Under the pieces are notes generated by a model. It saw nothing but the letters and a program-made list of their open reading frames with translations. It had not been told where the DNA came from and searched no databases. A program made the position numbers and the translations under genes. Positions 30,786-39,541 of a stretch of DNA of 61,022 nt are shown here, piece after piece (within the stretch, counting starts at the first letter, position 1; each line of letters opens with the position of its first letter). Source of the stretch: Candidatus Babeliaceae bacterium (GTDB lineage Bacteria; Babelota; Babeliae; Babelales; Babelaceae); the NCBI GenBank assembly GCA_007116155.1, contig SKJC01000003.1, forward strand, positions 1 to 61,022, given 5' to 3'.

Positions 30786-31931
30786 TCATTCTTTAATTGG
30801 AGAAAGTTCGTGTTGTGGTGTAATAAGTTGGGCTAATTCGTGTTGTGAAGCTAAGAAAATATGATCTATAGAAAATTGTTCTTTTAAGGTGTGAATACCT
30901 TGCGTGGTTAATTCCTGAGCTTTTTGTAAGATTGTGATATAGAAATCTAATTTGCTTTTGTCAGCGGAACTGATTTTTTTCCTGCTGCAGTTTGTTTCCT
31001 TGCTGTTGTCTTTTTTTGTTGAGTTGTACTTAGAAAGAACTGCTAGCGCGCTTTCTAGTGTTGCATTTGTTGAGTTAATAGATTGACCAATATTTTTTGG
31101 TAATGATTCAAGTAAAAGTTTTTGTAATGATGAAGAGTCTTTTTTAGATCCAATTTGAGGGTGATCAAGTGCATTTGCTAAAATTATATTTTTTAATGCT
31201 TTTTCGTTTTGTGTCGTGAGTAGTTTTGCATCTTTGCTTGTTCCAGAAATAATCGCATAGATGTCATTCGATTTTGGCGTGAGATTCTTACTATTTGTTA
31301 AAGGGAAAATTTTATTGGTACCTACTTCTAGTAGCACAATTGGAACTTCTTTTTCTTTTAAAATGTCTAATAATCCTTGCATGGATAAAAAACAGGGAAT
31401 TGTGGGAATATCTGCTTTCGGTGTTTTCTTTTCTGTCTTGATTAATAGGTTAGGCTCGTTTCTTTTTTTAGATAGTTGATAAAAACACTTAAGCGCTAGG
31501 TTGGCAGTTTCTCTTTTTAAAGGTATTTCTAAAGATGCAGTATCTTCTTTAGTTTTGTTAAGAAGTTCACCTAATTTTTTTAGATTAATTTTTTCTATAT
31601 ATGTGTCTGGTTGGTTCTCAGAATATTCCTTGGTTTTGCTTTCAGTTAATAGGTATGTGAGTGAGAGAAAGCGTAGATCTTCAGGTGTAAGCATTTCATT
31701 GTTTTTGTTTTTATTAAAAAGATTTAAAATCCGAGGAACGCGCAATTGACAGGCGGTGTCTCCGCAAAGTGGATCAAACTTGGTCAGATTTCCAGTTTGT
31801 AAATGTGCTAGAGCCTCTGTTTGTATTAATTCTGGTATTAGCAGTTTTGGTCTTTTATTACCTGCTTGTAGGTTGAGCGTTGCAAGAGGATAACTGATAA
31901 CTAATATGTAGAAAATATTTTTTAATTTCAT
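30786..31931 (-). CDS. Exported protein of unknown function
   Basis: The 381-residue protein has a signal peptide (about 1-23, ending LNLQAG). The remainder is soluble, rich in Lys, Leu and Asn, mostly helical, with Cys residues at about 57 and 61. I recognise no motif. It ends 11 bases upstream of the permease gene on the same strand, so it could be cotranscribed with the hyu-like operon, though its content does not suggest a shared role. Confidence 0.7.
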   Translation of the reverse strand: MKLKNIFYILVISYPLATLNLQAGNKRPKLLIPELIQTEALAHLQTGNLTKFDPLCGDTACQLRVPRILNLFNKNKNNEMLTPEDLRFLSLTYLLTESKTKEYSENQPDTYIEKINLKKLGELLNKTKEDTASLEIPLKRETANLALKCFYQLSKKRNEPNLLIKTEKKTPKADIPTIPCFLSMQGLLDILKEKEVPIVLLEVGTNKIFPLTNSKNLTPKSNDIYAIISGTSKDAKLLTTQNEKALKNIILANALDHPQIGSKKDSSSLQKLLLESLPKNIGQSINSTNATLESALAVLSKYNSTKKDNSKETNCSRKKISSADKSKLDFYITILQKAQELTTQGIHTLKEQFSIDHIFLASQHELAQLITPQHELSPIKE

Positions 31932-32101
31932 TGTGATTTCCTAATATAAAATAATTTATAGCATCGTGAGTGTTGTTCTATTTTTTTCGCAACATAACTA
32001 TTTTTTGGATACCTTCTAAAAAAAGGAAAACCCTTAACCGACGTTATAAGTGGCGGCGTTGTATGTTACTAAAAAAAGCAGAAACGAATATATAGAGAAA
32101 T

Positions 32102-32248
32102 TTAGTTATGCCAGTAATGGCGATGGGACCAGCTAAGGAAAAGGCTGTAGAGAGAGGATGTGTTTTTTGAAACACCAGTATTTTTGGTAACTCTGTGTTC
32201 GGATGAACGCGGTTGACCTATGAGTAAAACTCTGTCTAAGGGCATCAT
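32102..32248 (-). CDS. Possible small protein gene, perhaps frameshifted
   Basis: A 48-codon frame starts at ATG 32248 behind a strong AGGAG site at good spacing. It reads through an A6 run; removing one A would move it into a frame ending at 32044 whose C-terminus is a clear membrane helix (LAGPIAITGITKFLYIFVSAFF). The strong ribosome site and the coherent hybrid suggest a small membrane protein gene with a one-base change. Otherwise the 31932-32415 gap holds nothing I recognise. Confidence 0.3.
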   Translation of the reverse strand: MMPLDRVLLIGQPRSSEHRVTKNTGVSKNTSSLYSLFLSWSHRHYWHN

Positions 32249-32415
32249 GATAAAACTCCTGCATGATAAAAATACAGAATCATCATAAAAGTGTTTTTCT
32301 TGTTTGTCAATTAAAAAATAAAAATCTCTGCATGAGCTTTTTAAAAGTGGCTATTGGTAAAGGAAGCGAATACTTATATGTTGCTTCCCTGTAATAGACT
32401 TGTATAAAAGGTGAA

Positions 32416-33642
32416 TTAAAAATAATAGTCTTCTGTTTGAGGGATTTCTTCCTTAATGCGAACGTGCTCTTCTTGATCATCAAGTTTTTCTTGGATTGGA
32501 ACATCATTTATATCAATAATTGACATTGTAAGGTCATTTGCCTCTGTTGCAGTAAAAGTTTTTAGTTGTTGTTCTGTTGTGGTAATTGTGGCCGTTATGC
32601 TTTCAGCTAAGAAGTTTTGTAGTTCCTCATAAGAATTAGCAAAAATCCAAGAATACAAAAAGGATTCTAATAAGAGACTGGTATTATATTGGTCTTGATT
32701 ATACCGTAAGTGTTTGGTTGCACTCGGATTTTCTCTTTCCCAGTTTTGTAATTTTTCCAGGGTAATTTGATTTGCTTTTGTTCGGAGTTCTTTTCCTGTC
32801 CCCCATAATGTTGATGCTATTTCATGTTTTTGACAAAAAGATGCTAAGTCATGTTCCCAGTTATTATATACGGTTAGCAGTTCTACAAGAAGTTTTTTTA
32901 GCAGTATCGTATAATATTCTTTTTTTATATATGTGGAGATGTTTTGGAGGTCTAACCATTGCAAAATGAGTTGCGAAACTTTCCGTTGGAAGAATATGGG
33001 AAAGTTTTTGAATGAGAATTGTTTGTTAGGCATGGCAGGATTTTGTAATATCTTTTCTGGTATTGGTACGTTCTCATTCCATAATTGTCGAAGTTCTGTG
33101 AGTTTTCCATACCCATGAACTTCATTCATTAGAAGATCGTAAAACACTTTTATTTCTTGCGCATTTTTTCGTTCTTGATCGGGTAGTTGTTCATTACTTA
33201 TTTGTTTGGTTAGTTGATCCGAGATATTTGTCCGTATCTGTTTTTCTGAATTATTTTGCATTAGAATTGGGTTTGAATTTTTAGTAGAAAATATTGTTGT
33301 AATATGTTTTTCGAATTGGTCAGTTTTGTTTTTAAAATTATGTAGCAGTTGATTCCCGAGGTTGAAAAACTCGTTACATGTTTTTTCTGTAATGGGCTTT
33401 GAATGAGGCGCCTCATTTTTTTCAAGTTCTAAAATAATCTCTTTTTTAAGTCGTTTATTTTGATGTTGCTGCAAAAAAAGTTCTTCCATTGCATCAATTT
33501 GCTTATTCGTTTCTAAAAGGGGCAATTTTTTGTTTTTAGAAGACTGCCAAAAAGATTTTAACCAACCTGCTGAAAGGTCTAGGGAAGAGGAAAAAATACA
33601 ACAAAGACTTAGGCTAGTCAGTAGCTTTTTTATGTTTTTCAT
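32416..33642 (-). CDS. Exported helical protein of unknown function
   Basis: The 408-residue protein has a signal peptide (about 1-26), then a Trp/Phe-containing segment (GWLKSFWQSSKNKK) and a long, mostly helical, Lys/Glu/Gln-rich body. A similar SFWKKIP segment follows the signal peptide of the protein at 34169, so the two may be distantly related. No catalytic motif is seen. Confidence 0.72.
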   Translation of the reverse strand: MKNIKKLLTSLSLCCIFSSSLDLSAGWLKSFWQSSKNKKLPLLETNKQIDAMEELFLQQHQNKRLKKEIILELEKNEAPHSKPITEKTCNEFFNLGNQLLHNFKNKTDQFEKHITTIFSTKNSNPILMQNNSEKQIRTNISDQLTKQISNEQLPDQERKNAQEIKVFYDLLMNEVHGYGKLTELRQLWNENVPIPEKILQNPAMPNKQFSFKNFPIFFQRKVSQLILQWLDLQNISTYIKKEYYTILLKKLLVELLTVYNNWEHDLASFCQKHEIASTLWGTGKELRTKANQITLEKLQNWERENPSATKHLRYNQDQYNTSLLLESFLYSWIFANSYEELQNFLAESITATITTTEQQLKTFTATEANDLTMSIIDINDVPIQEKLDDQEEHVRIKEEIPQTEDYYF

Positions 33643-33799
33643 AGTTCACTTCTTGATTTTCATAAAAAGAATTATATGTTTCATTTTAGCTTTCTTGAGA
33701 ATGCGTGGTCAATATTTCAAATATAAATATGTATTGACCTTTAGTAATTGTTTTTATTATTATTAAAAGTAGAAGCTGATGAAAAAAAAGGAGACCTAG

Positions 33800-34093
33800 A
33801 TGAAATATTTAGATTCTATGAAGCAATTGATGTTTGTTAGCATGCTTATGATTGGCGCGCCAAGTTTTCTGCAAGCCAGAGATTTTGGTGCGGGTTTAGC
33901 AGTTGGTGGATTTACAGGCTTGGCAACAGGAGCAATTCTTGGAAAAGCTTCTAACTCTTCTCGTTCAGGGGGTTATTCAAGTCGAGATATCCGGAAAATG
34001 AAGAAGAAGATAGCGCGACTAGAAGATGCGTTGGATGAGCGTGATGAACGTATAGTGGAGCTCGAAAAAGAACTTGCTGCATTGAAAAAGTAA
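33800..34093 (+). CDS. Small exported glycine-zipper/coiled-coil protein
   Basis: The 97-residue protein has a signal peptide (to about LQARD), then a glycine-zipper segment (GAGLAVGGFTGLATGAILG, about 29-47), a Ser/Gly linker, and a heptad-patterned charged coiled coil (about 63-97). Glycine-zipper segments insert in or pack against membranes, and the coiled coil would oligomerise it, as in small outer-membrane or envelope spacer proteins. A GGAGA site precedes the ATG and a terminator follows. Confidence 0.75.
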   Translation: MKYLDSMKQLMFVSMLMIGAPSFLQARDFGAGLAVGGFTGLATGAILGKASNSSRSGGYSSRDIRKMKKKIARLEDALDERDERIVELEKELAALKK

Positions 34094-34112
34094 TTATTGT
34101 TTTATTCGTAAA

Positions 34113-34142
34113 GGGGGGCTTTTTTCGCCCCCTCTTTTTTGT
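34113..34142 (+). terminator. Rho-independent terminator of the glycine-zipper gene
   Basis: Stem GGGGGC / GCCCCC with a T-rich loop is followed by CTCTTTTTT. Confidence 0.82.
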
Positions 34143-34168
34143 TTTTTCTTTATTTTTTTAATTGGGGT

Positions 34169-34738
34169 TTAATTTGCAATAGGGGTATTTGCTTTTTTTA
34201 TAAGGCGTTGAGTTTTATTTTGTATAGTTTCCAATGTTTCGGTGAGCATTTGCAAGTTGGAGTATCGAAAGAGTTCATTTTCTGGTTTGTATATTTCACC
34301 TAAAATAGAAAAAAGTTGCTGTTGATTTTGTAGAAATTTAGCCTGTATTTTTGGCAAATTAAGGAGTGACGTTTGTAGTTCTGGAAAGGTGGTATATACG
34401 TTTGCAATCTTTTCTTTAATTTCAGGGGTGGCTTTTTTTAAGAAAACTTGAAGGAATGTTGGATTTGTCTGATGAAGAGAGCTTCCTTGACGTTGTATTT
34501 TTTTGGTTAATATCTTGATCTCGTCTTGTAGTATAGAAAGACATTTTTTAACAGTTTCTTTTTGCAGCATTGGTTTTTTGTAGCTCTGTTCTTTTTGAAT
34601 AGGTTCTTGGGGTGGTGATGTAAGGGGCGCTGTTTTTGATGTAAATAACGCAGGGATCTTTTTCCAAAAACTTTCAGTAAAGGTTTGATTACAAAACAGT
34701 AAAAATAGGGAACAGGGGTAAACTAAAAATTTCTTCAT
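34169..34738 (-). CDS. Small exported helical protein of unknown function
   Basis: The 189-residue protein has a signal peptide (to about TFTES), a Pro/Ser/Thr-rich linker (about 35-55) and a helical Gln/Lys/Leu-rich domain. It resembles the protein at 32416 only in general layout. No domain is recognised. Confidence 0.7.
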   Translation of the reverse strand: MKKFLVYPCSLFLLFCNQTFTESFWKKIPALFTSKTAPLTSPPQEPIQKEQSYKKPMLQKETVKKCLSILQDEIKILTKKIQRQGSSLHQTNPTFLQVFLKKATPEIKEKIANVYTTFPELQTSLLNLPKIQAKFLQNQQQLFSILGEIYKPENELFRYSNLQMLTETLETIQNKTQRLIKKANTPIAN

Positions 34739-34900
34739 TTTTAAGCCCTAAAATAGACGATACGTTTTTCAAGAGTAGTTTAGTTGTTTTCATAATGAGA
34801 TAGAAAGATTTTTCTTGTAAGATGCCTTGTCTCTATTTGGTTACCTTTATTAGAGTAACAGTAGAAGAATGGAGTTATATTTTTATAAAGAGAGGCTTAT

Positions 34901-35485
34901 ATGTGGGGTTTTTATAGAGGTTCGTTGTTGTTTCTTTTTATACCAACGGTGTTTTTTTGTGCTGATTCTTCTGTTCAATTAATGGGATTGCTACAGGAAC
35001 ATGGCGCTCAATTGCATCCGCGTTGTACCCAGGAGCTCTACAAAAAACGGTCAGCGGGATTTGCCTTGGGGGATCAGTTGAAATCACTTATGGGGTTTTC
35101 TAAGAAAAAACCAAAAAAAGATATCGAATCGGTAGTTGAATCTTCAGGGCAAAATAAGAAACAAGAGTTGTTTTTTGATGAAAATGATCATCAAGGATTG
35201 AGCGCTCTTTTGCGTGTTCTTATTTTGTTTAATAATTCGCAAAAATGCTTTCTTGATGATCAACAAGAAAGTTTAAGTGTGTTACAAAAAAAAGGGTTAA
35301 TAAGTGAGCAATTGGTTTCTGGTTTGGATGGTAAGATTGCTCAGGTTCGGGAGAATCAGAAATCGTGGATTCCTTCTACTACGCGTGAGATTCTTGCGAC
35401 CGTGCGCCAAGGAACCGGGAGCGTATTAGAAGTAATTGCTATTGTTGGTTTGTTGATTCTTGCTCGGTCATTAAAGGTCATTTAA
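34901..35485 (+). CDS. Exported protein with a C-terminal membrane anchor, unknown function
   Basis: The 194-residue protein has an N-terminal signal peptide (to about FFCAD), a soluble body with a basic patch (SKKKPKKD) and one C-terminal transmembrane helix (VLEVIAIVGLLILARSL). Such a layout would place the body in the periplasm, anchored by its tail. No motif is recognised. Confidence 0.7.
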   Translation: MWGFYRGSLLFLFIPTVFFCADSSVQLMGLLQEHGAQLHPRCTQELYKKRSAGFALGDQLKSLMGFSKKKPKKDIESVVESSGQNKKQELFFDENDHQGLSALLRVLILFNNSQKCFLDDQQESLSVLQKKGLISEQLVSGLDGKIAQVRENQKSWIPSTTREILATVRQGTGSVLEVIAIVGLLILARSLKVI

Positions 35486-35615
35486 ATTTTTTGCTTTTTA
35501 TTATGGATCTTCGGGCTTAATACAGTAGCTGCATAACTTTTGTAAGTTGTGCAAAAACTGGGTATACTCAAGCGCAGAAAATACCATACAGATATGTTCT
35601 TGATGAAAGGTTCTT

Positions 35616-36218
35616 ATGAAGCGTATTTTACCAATAGCTCTTTTAATGATTAGTTGTGCTATAAATAGTTTTGCTGCAACAAAAGCCGCAGCGCCGGCTC
35701 TACCAGCGAAAGAAGCGCAAGGTCAAAAGTTTGAACCTGCGGCGCGCTTAGGTGTGGTTAATATCGAGCGTATTATGGGAGAGTGTGAACAGGCAAAGGA
35801 TATTAGTACTGATCTCCAAGATGAGTTTATGAAGCGCCAGGATGAGTTGCGTAAGCGTGTTACTGCATTTGAAGAGCAACAAAAAGCAGGCAAAGTAACA
35901 CAGGCAGACGCAGCTAAAAAAGAATCAGAATTTAATATAGATATGCGCTCAATTCAGGTTGATATCGAGCGCCGCTCGGGAGAAGCACAGCAAAAACTTT
36001 TTGCGGCGCTTGAAAAAGCTTCAGAGGTTGTAGCAAAAGAGTTGTCTCTAGATGTATATGCTCCTAAGTTTTTATATGCAAAAGAATCTGTTGATGTAAC
36101 CAATAAGATTATTGCTGAAATGAACCGTGCATATCGTGCAGAAAAGCAAGCAGCTAAGTTTAAAGAAAAGCAACCAGTAGCTTCTGCTAAATCTGTTGGA
36201 CCAAAAGTAGCAGCATAG
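35616..36218 (+). CDS. OmpH/Skp-family periplasmic chaperone
   Basis: The 200-residue protein has a signal peptide (to about SFAAT). A short strand RLGVVNIERIM is followed by a long charged helical hairpin (about 60-150) and a C-terminal strand region (LDVYAPKFLYA), the layout of Skp/OmpH. Skp carries unfolded outer-membrane proteins through the periplasm, which implies an outer membrane. A terminator-like hairpin separates it from pth. Confidence 0.85.
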   Translation: MKRILPIALLMISCAINSFAATKAAAPALPAKEAQGQKFEPAARLGVVNIERIMGECEQAKDISTDLQDEFMKRQDELRKRVTAFEEQQKAGKVTQADAAKKESEFNIDMRSIQVDIERRSGEAQQKLFAALEKASEVVAKELSLDVYAPKFLYAKESVDVTNKIIAEMNRAYRAEKQAAKFKEKQPVASAKSVGPKVAA

Positions 36219-36232
36219 GTAGTTCAAAGAAA

Positions 36233-36266
36233 AACGGGTCATGTGAAAACGTGGCCCGTTTTTTAT
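36233..36266 (+). terminator. Terminator after the OmpH-like gene
   Basis: An 11-bp stem (AACGGGTCATG / CGTGGCCCGTT, two G-U pairs) is followed by TTTTTATTT. Confidence 0.78.
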
Positions 36267-36282
36267 TTAGAAAGGTCTTTTC

Positions 36283-36819
36283 GTGGCGAATCAACAAGTA
36301 TTACCCCTTCGGCTTATTGTTGGGTTAGGAAATCCTGGAGCGAAATATGAATACACCCGTCATAATTTTGGTTTTTTAGTTGTTGAAGAGTTAGCTCGTC
36401 GGCATACTGCTACGTGGCGTACAAAGGGAGAGTCTTTGGTTGCAGAGCTTGCTCTACCTTCTTCAGTGCTCTATCTTGTTAAACCGCAAACATTCATGAA
36501 CAGCTCAGGAAGAGCATTGGCACCGTTTACTAAAAAAGGTATAACACCACAAGATATTTTGGTGGTGCATGATGAATTGGAACTTCCTTTTGGTCGATTT
36601 GCCATTAAGCTTGGGGGAAGTGCGCGTGGGCATAACGGTTTAAAATCAATTATTGGTACGGTTGGGGACCAGTTTTATCGATTGCGTTGCGGTATTGGTA
36701 GGCCTGATGATCGAGCAATTGTTCCTGACTATGTTCTCTCTTCGTTTGGATGCCCCTGGTCTGACGTTGAGCCAGTTATTGCTACTGCATGCGATCAATT
36801 AGAAGAGGTTCTTCTTTAG
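36283..36819 (+). CDS. pth: Peptidyl-tRNA hydrolase
   Basis: The 178-residue enzyme releases tRNA from prematurely dropped peptidyl-tRNA. The active-site regions are all present: IVGLGNPGAKYEYTRHNFGF with the catalytic His, KPQTFMNSSG, VVHDELELPFG and GGSARGHNGLKSI. The start is GTG 36283, preceded by AAAGG. A hairpin follows the stop. Confidence 0.96.
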   Translation: MANQQVLPLRLIVGLGNPGAKYEYTRHNFGFLVVEELARRHTATWRTKGESLVAELALPSSVLYLVKPQTFMNSSGRALAPFTKKGITPQDILVVHDELELPFGRFAIKLGGSARGHNGLKSIIGTVGDQFYRLRCGIGRPDDRAIVPDYVLSSFGCPWSDVEPVIATACDQLEEVLL

Positions 36820-36820
36820 A

Positions 36821-36852
36821 AGCGAGAGATGTTTACACATCTCCCGCTTTGT
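36821..36852. terminator. Terminator between pth and alaS
   Basis: A 12-bp stem (AGCGAGAGATGT / ACATCTCCCGCT, one mismatch) with a 4-base loop is followed by TTGTTATTTT on the plus strand. Confidence 0.7.
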
Positions 36853-36863
36853 TATTTTGCTCG

Positions 36864-39455
36864 TTATGTTTGTTCTAACCAGGCTTTGAAGTTCGTTGTG
36901 AACTCTTTGTACGACGGTAATGCACCGCCTCCAATAAGGAGGGTTTTTTGTATCGTAGTTCGTAGGTTGTGTTGTTGCGTAAGTTGTGTTGCAATCTTTT
37001 GCAAAAGTGCTTGCGCTTGTTCATCAGAAGCGGCTCCGGCAAATAGTACTCCTTTTTCATTGGGTAACATAAGTAGTGTTACTCCTTGGTTCTGTTTGGC
37101 ACATTCTTGGGCCAGATTTTTCAGGTCTTTTGCAAGTCGGGCATCTGAAAGTTCACTTAATACAATCCTACTAGGGTTGTTTCTTGCTATAGGTTGTTCT
37201 TGCATGATCTTACAAAGAGCGAGGGTATACGAACTGTTTTGGCGTTCTTTTTCTGTGGTTCGAAGTAGCTCAAGCTTTTCTTGTATTGCTGAAAGGGCTT
37301 GTTCTTGTGGTGTTTTGAGCAATTTTGCTATTTCTGTAATTTCATTATAGGCCTGGCTGCAAACGGCAAGTGCTTCAAAACCAGTAGTTGCTGTGATTCG
37401 TTTTATGCCTGATGCGAGCGCAGAGCAATCAAGAATTTTGAAAAGTCCTATTTCTCCTGTATTTGCCACATGTGTTCCCCCGCATAGTTCTGTTGACACA
37501 TCAGCTATTTTGATCATGCGTACAGATTCTGGATTGTATTTATCTCCAAAAAAAGCAAGAGCTCCCTGTTGAAGGGCATCTTGATAGTTTGTTGTTGTGC
37601 AGACGACGGGGATCGTTGCCATGATGGCGGTATTTACCAGTTTTTCTACTTGCTCAAGTTCTTCTTTGGTTGGCGACTGGTTATGCGTAAAATCAAAACG
37701 CAAGGCTTCATTCGTAACTGAAGAACCAGCTTGTTTTATATGTGAACCAAATACCGAAATAAGGGCGCCTTGGAGTAAATGTGTTGCGGTGTGGTTTCTT
37801 TTTGTAGCTGATCGAACTTCTGGGTTTACATGGATTGTAATTTGATCGCCTACAGTAAACGTAGATTGAGCTTCAACGGTGTGTAGAATAGTCCCGGAAA
37901 TACGGGAAAGAGTAGTAATTGGTGATTTAATGTTGTCTCTTTCGATCCAACCTTGGTCGCTTATTTGTCCCCCGCTTTCAACGTAGCATGGGGACGCCGG
38001 GGTGATTATGCTTCCGGTTTGCCCAGGCAGTAGTTTATTTACCAGGGTTCCTGTTTGATCAAGGATAGTTAGGATAGGTGTTGTTACGTGTTCGTTCGCA
38101 TATCCTACAAAATCAGTAGCTGGGATGTTGTCTGGGAGTCTCAATGTTTCGCTATTTTGGCGTTTTTTGCCCGATTTTTTGCGTTGTTCTTCCATGGCCG
38201 TTTCAAAGCCATGGGTGTCAACGGTGTAGTTTGCATCCTGCGCTAAAACTAATGTTAACTCAAGAGGGAAGCCGTAGGTATCATAGAGTTTAAATGCTTG
38301 CTCTCCACTAATGCAGGTTGTTCCTGGTGTAAGGAATGAAGCGAATATTGAAAGTCCTTGTTGTAAATTCGATTCAAACTTTGTTACTTCATCGGCAAGA
38401 GTTTGTTCGATGAGTTTCCGATTCGTTATAAGTTCTGGATAGAGGTTGCCATGTGCGTTGATAAAATGTGCTGCAAGTTGCGCAAAAATTTTGCTCGAGC
38501 CTAATTTTTGTCCAAATAAGGCGGCGCGACGGATAATTTTTCTAATCACATAGCCACGACCTTCGTTTGAAGGCATTCCTCCATCAGCAATTACAAGGCA
38601 TGATGATCTGATGTGGTCTGATAGAACACGAAATGCAATTTTTTGTTCGGGTTGCGCTGATGCGTACTGGATTCCAGATAGTGTTGCAATCGCATTGAAA
38701 AGTGGCTCAAAAATGTCGGTATCGAAAGCTGATTCAACGTTCTGTAAAATAGAACAGATACGCTCTAAGCCCATGCCGGTGTCAATACCTGTTTTTTCTA
38801 GCGGTGTTTCTATACCTGCTGCATCTCGATTAAATTGCATGAATACCAGGTTCCATACCTCTAAGAATCTTTCACACTCGTCCCCGGGGCGAGCTTGTTC
38901 TTCGGCTGGGGTTGCTGCTCCTTTATCTACATAGATTTCCGAACAAGGTCCACAAGGGCCCGTATCTCCCATTTGCCAGAAATTATCTTTACGGCCAAGT
39001 CGAATAATGCGTTGCTCGGGAAGGCCTATTTCTTTGTGCCATATATCATAAGCTTCTTGGTCTTCAGTATACACAGTTACCCAGAGCTTCTCTTGCGGCA
39101 GTTCTAACTTGCGAGTAAGGAATTCCCAGGCGTATGTAATAGCCTCTTTTTTAAAATAATCGCCAAAAGAAAAATTCCCCAGCATTTCAAAGAATGTTAA
39201 ATGTCGTGTTGTACGTCCTACATTTTCTAAGTCGTTATGTTTTCCTCCTGCGCGCATACATTTTTGAATAGTAACGGCACGGTTGTATGGGCGATTCTCT
39301 TGCCCTAAAAAAATGCCTTTAAATTGATTCATCCCCGCGTTAGTAAAAAGCAGTGTAGGGTCATCAGCAGGGATAAGTGATGAGGAAGGAACCTGTTGAT
39401 GATGTTTTTCTTGAAAAAATGTTATAAATTTTTGACGAATTTCATGTGATTTCAT
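36864..39455 (-). CDS. alaS: Alanine--tRNA ligase
   Basis: The 863-residue enzyme charges tRNA-Ala. The aminoacylation domain has TLLFTNAGMNQFK and the class II motif 2 region RAGGKHNDLENVGRTTRH; the editing domain has HTATHLL (HxxxH) and CGGTH, so misacylated Ser/Gly-tRNA can be cleared; a C-terminal domain is present. The start is ATG 39455; the upstream ATG adds residues unlike the family and overlaps the divergent promoter region of the porin operon. Confidence 0.96.
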   Translation of the reverse strand: MKSHEIRQKFITFFQEKHHQQVPSSSLIPADDPTLLFTNAGMNQFKGIFLGQENRPYNRAVTIQKCMRAGGKHNDLENVGRTTRHLTFFEMLGNFSFGDYFKKEAITYAWEFLTRKLELPQEKLWVTVYTEDQEAYDIWHKEIGLPEQRIIRLGRKDNFWQMGDTGPCGPCSEIYVDKGAATPAEEQARPGDECERFLEVWNLVFMQFNRDAAGIETPLEKTGIDTGMGLERICSILQNVESAFDTDIFEPLFNAIATLSGIQYASAQPEQKIAFRVLSDHIRSSCLVIADGGMPSNEGRGYVIRKIIRRAALFGQKLGSSKIFAQLAAHFINAHGNLYPELITNRKLIEQTLADEVTKFESNLQQGLSIFASFLTPGTTCISGEQAFKLYDTYGFPLELTLVLAQDANYTVDTHGFETAMEEQRKKSGKKRQNSETLRLPDNIPATDFVGYANEHVTTPILTILDQTGTLVNKLLPGQTGSIITPASPCYVESGGQISDQGWIERDNIKSPITTLSRISGTILHTVEAQSTFTVGDQITIHVNPEVRSATKRNHTATHLLQGALISVFGSHIKQAGSSVTNEALRFDFTHNQSPTKEELEQVEKLVNTAIMATIPVVCTTTNYQDALQQGALAFFGDKYNPESVRMIKIADVSTELCGGTHVANTGEIGLFKILDCSALASGIKRITATTGFEALAVCSQAYNEITEIAKLLKTPQEQALSAIQEKLELLRTTEKERQNSSYTLALCKIMQEQPIARNNPSRIVLSELSDARLAKDLKNLAQECAKQNQGVTLLMLPNEKGVLFAGAASDEQAQALLQKIATQLTQQHNLRTTIQKTLLIGGGALPSYKEFTTNFKAWLEQT

Positions 39456-39541
39456 ATAGTGACCCGCAGAAAAAGGAACATGGTAGCTTTGTATGTGTGT
39501 TAGTATATCGCACATTCAAAATGCATAAAATGGGTAGGCAT

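Noticed and set aside
39446-39541. N-terminal extension of the porin gene to 39446
   Set aside because: The extra residues are not a signal peptide, overlap the alaS start, and a ribosome site lies just before 39542.
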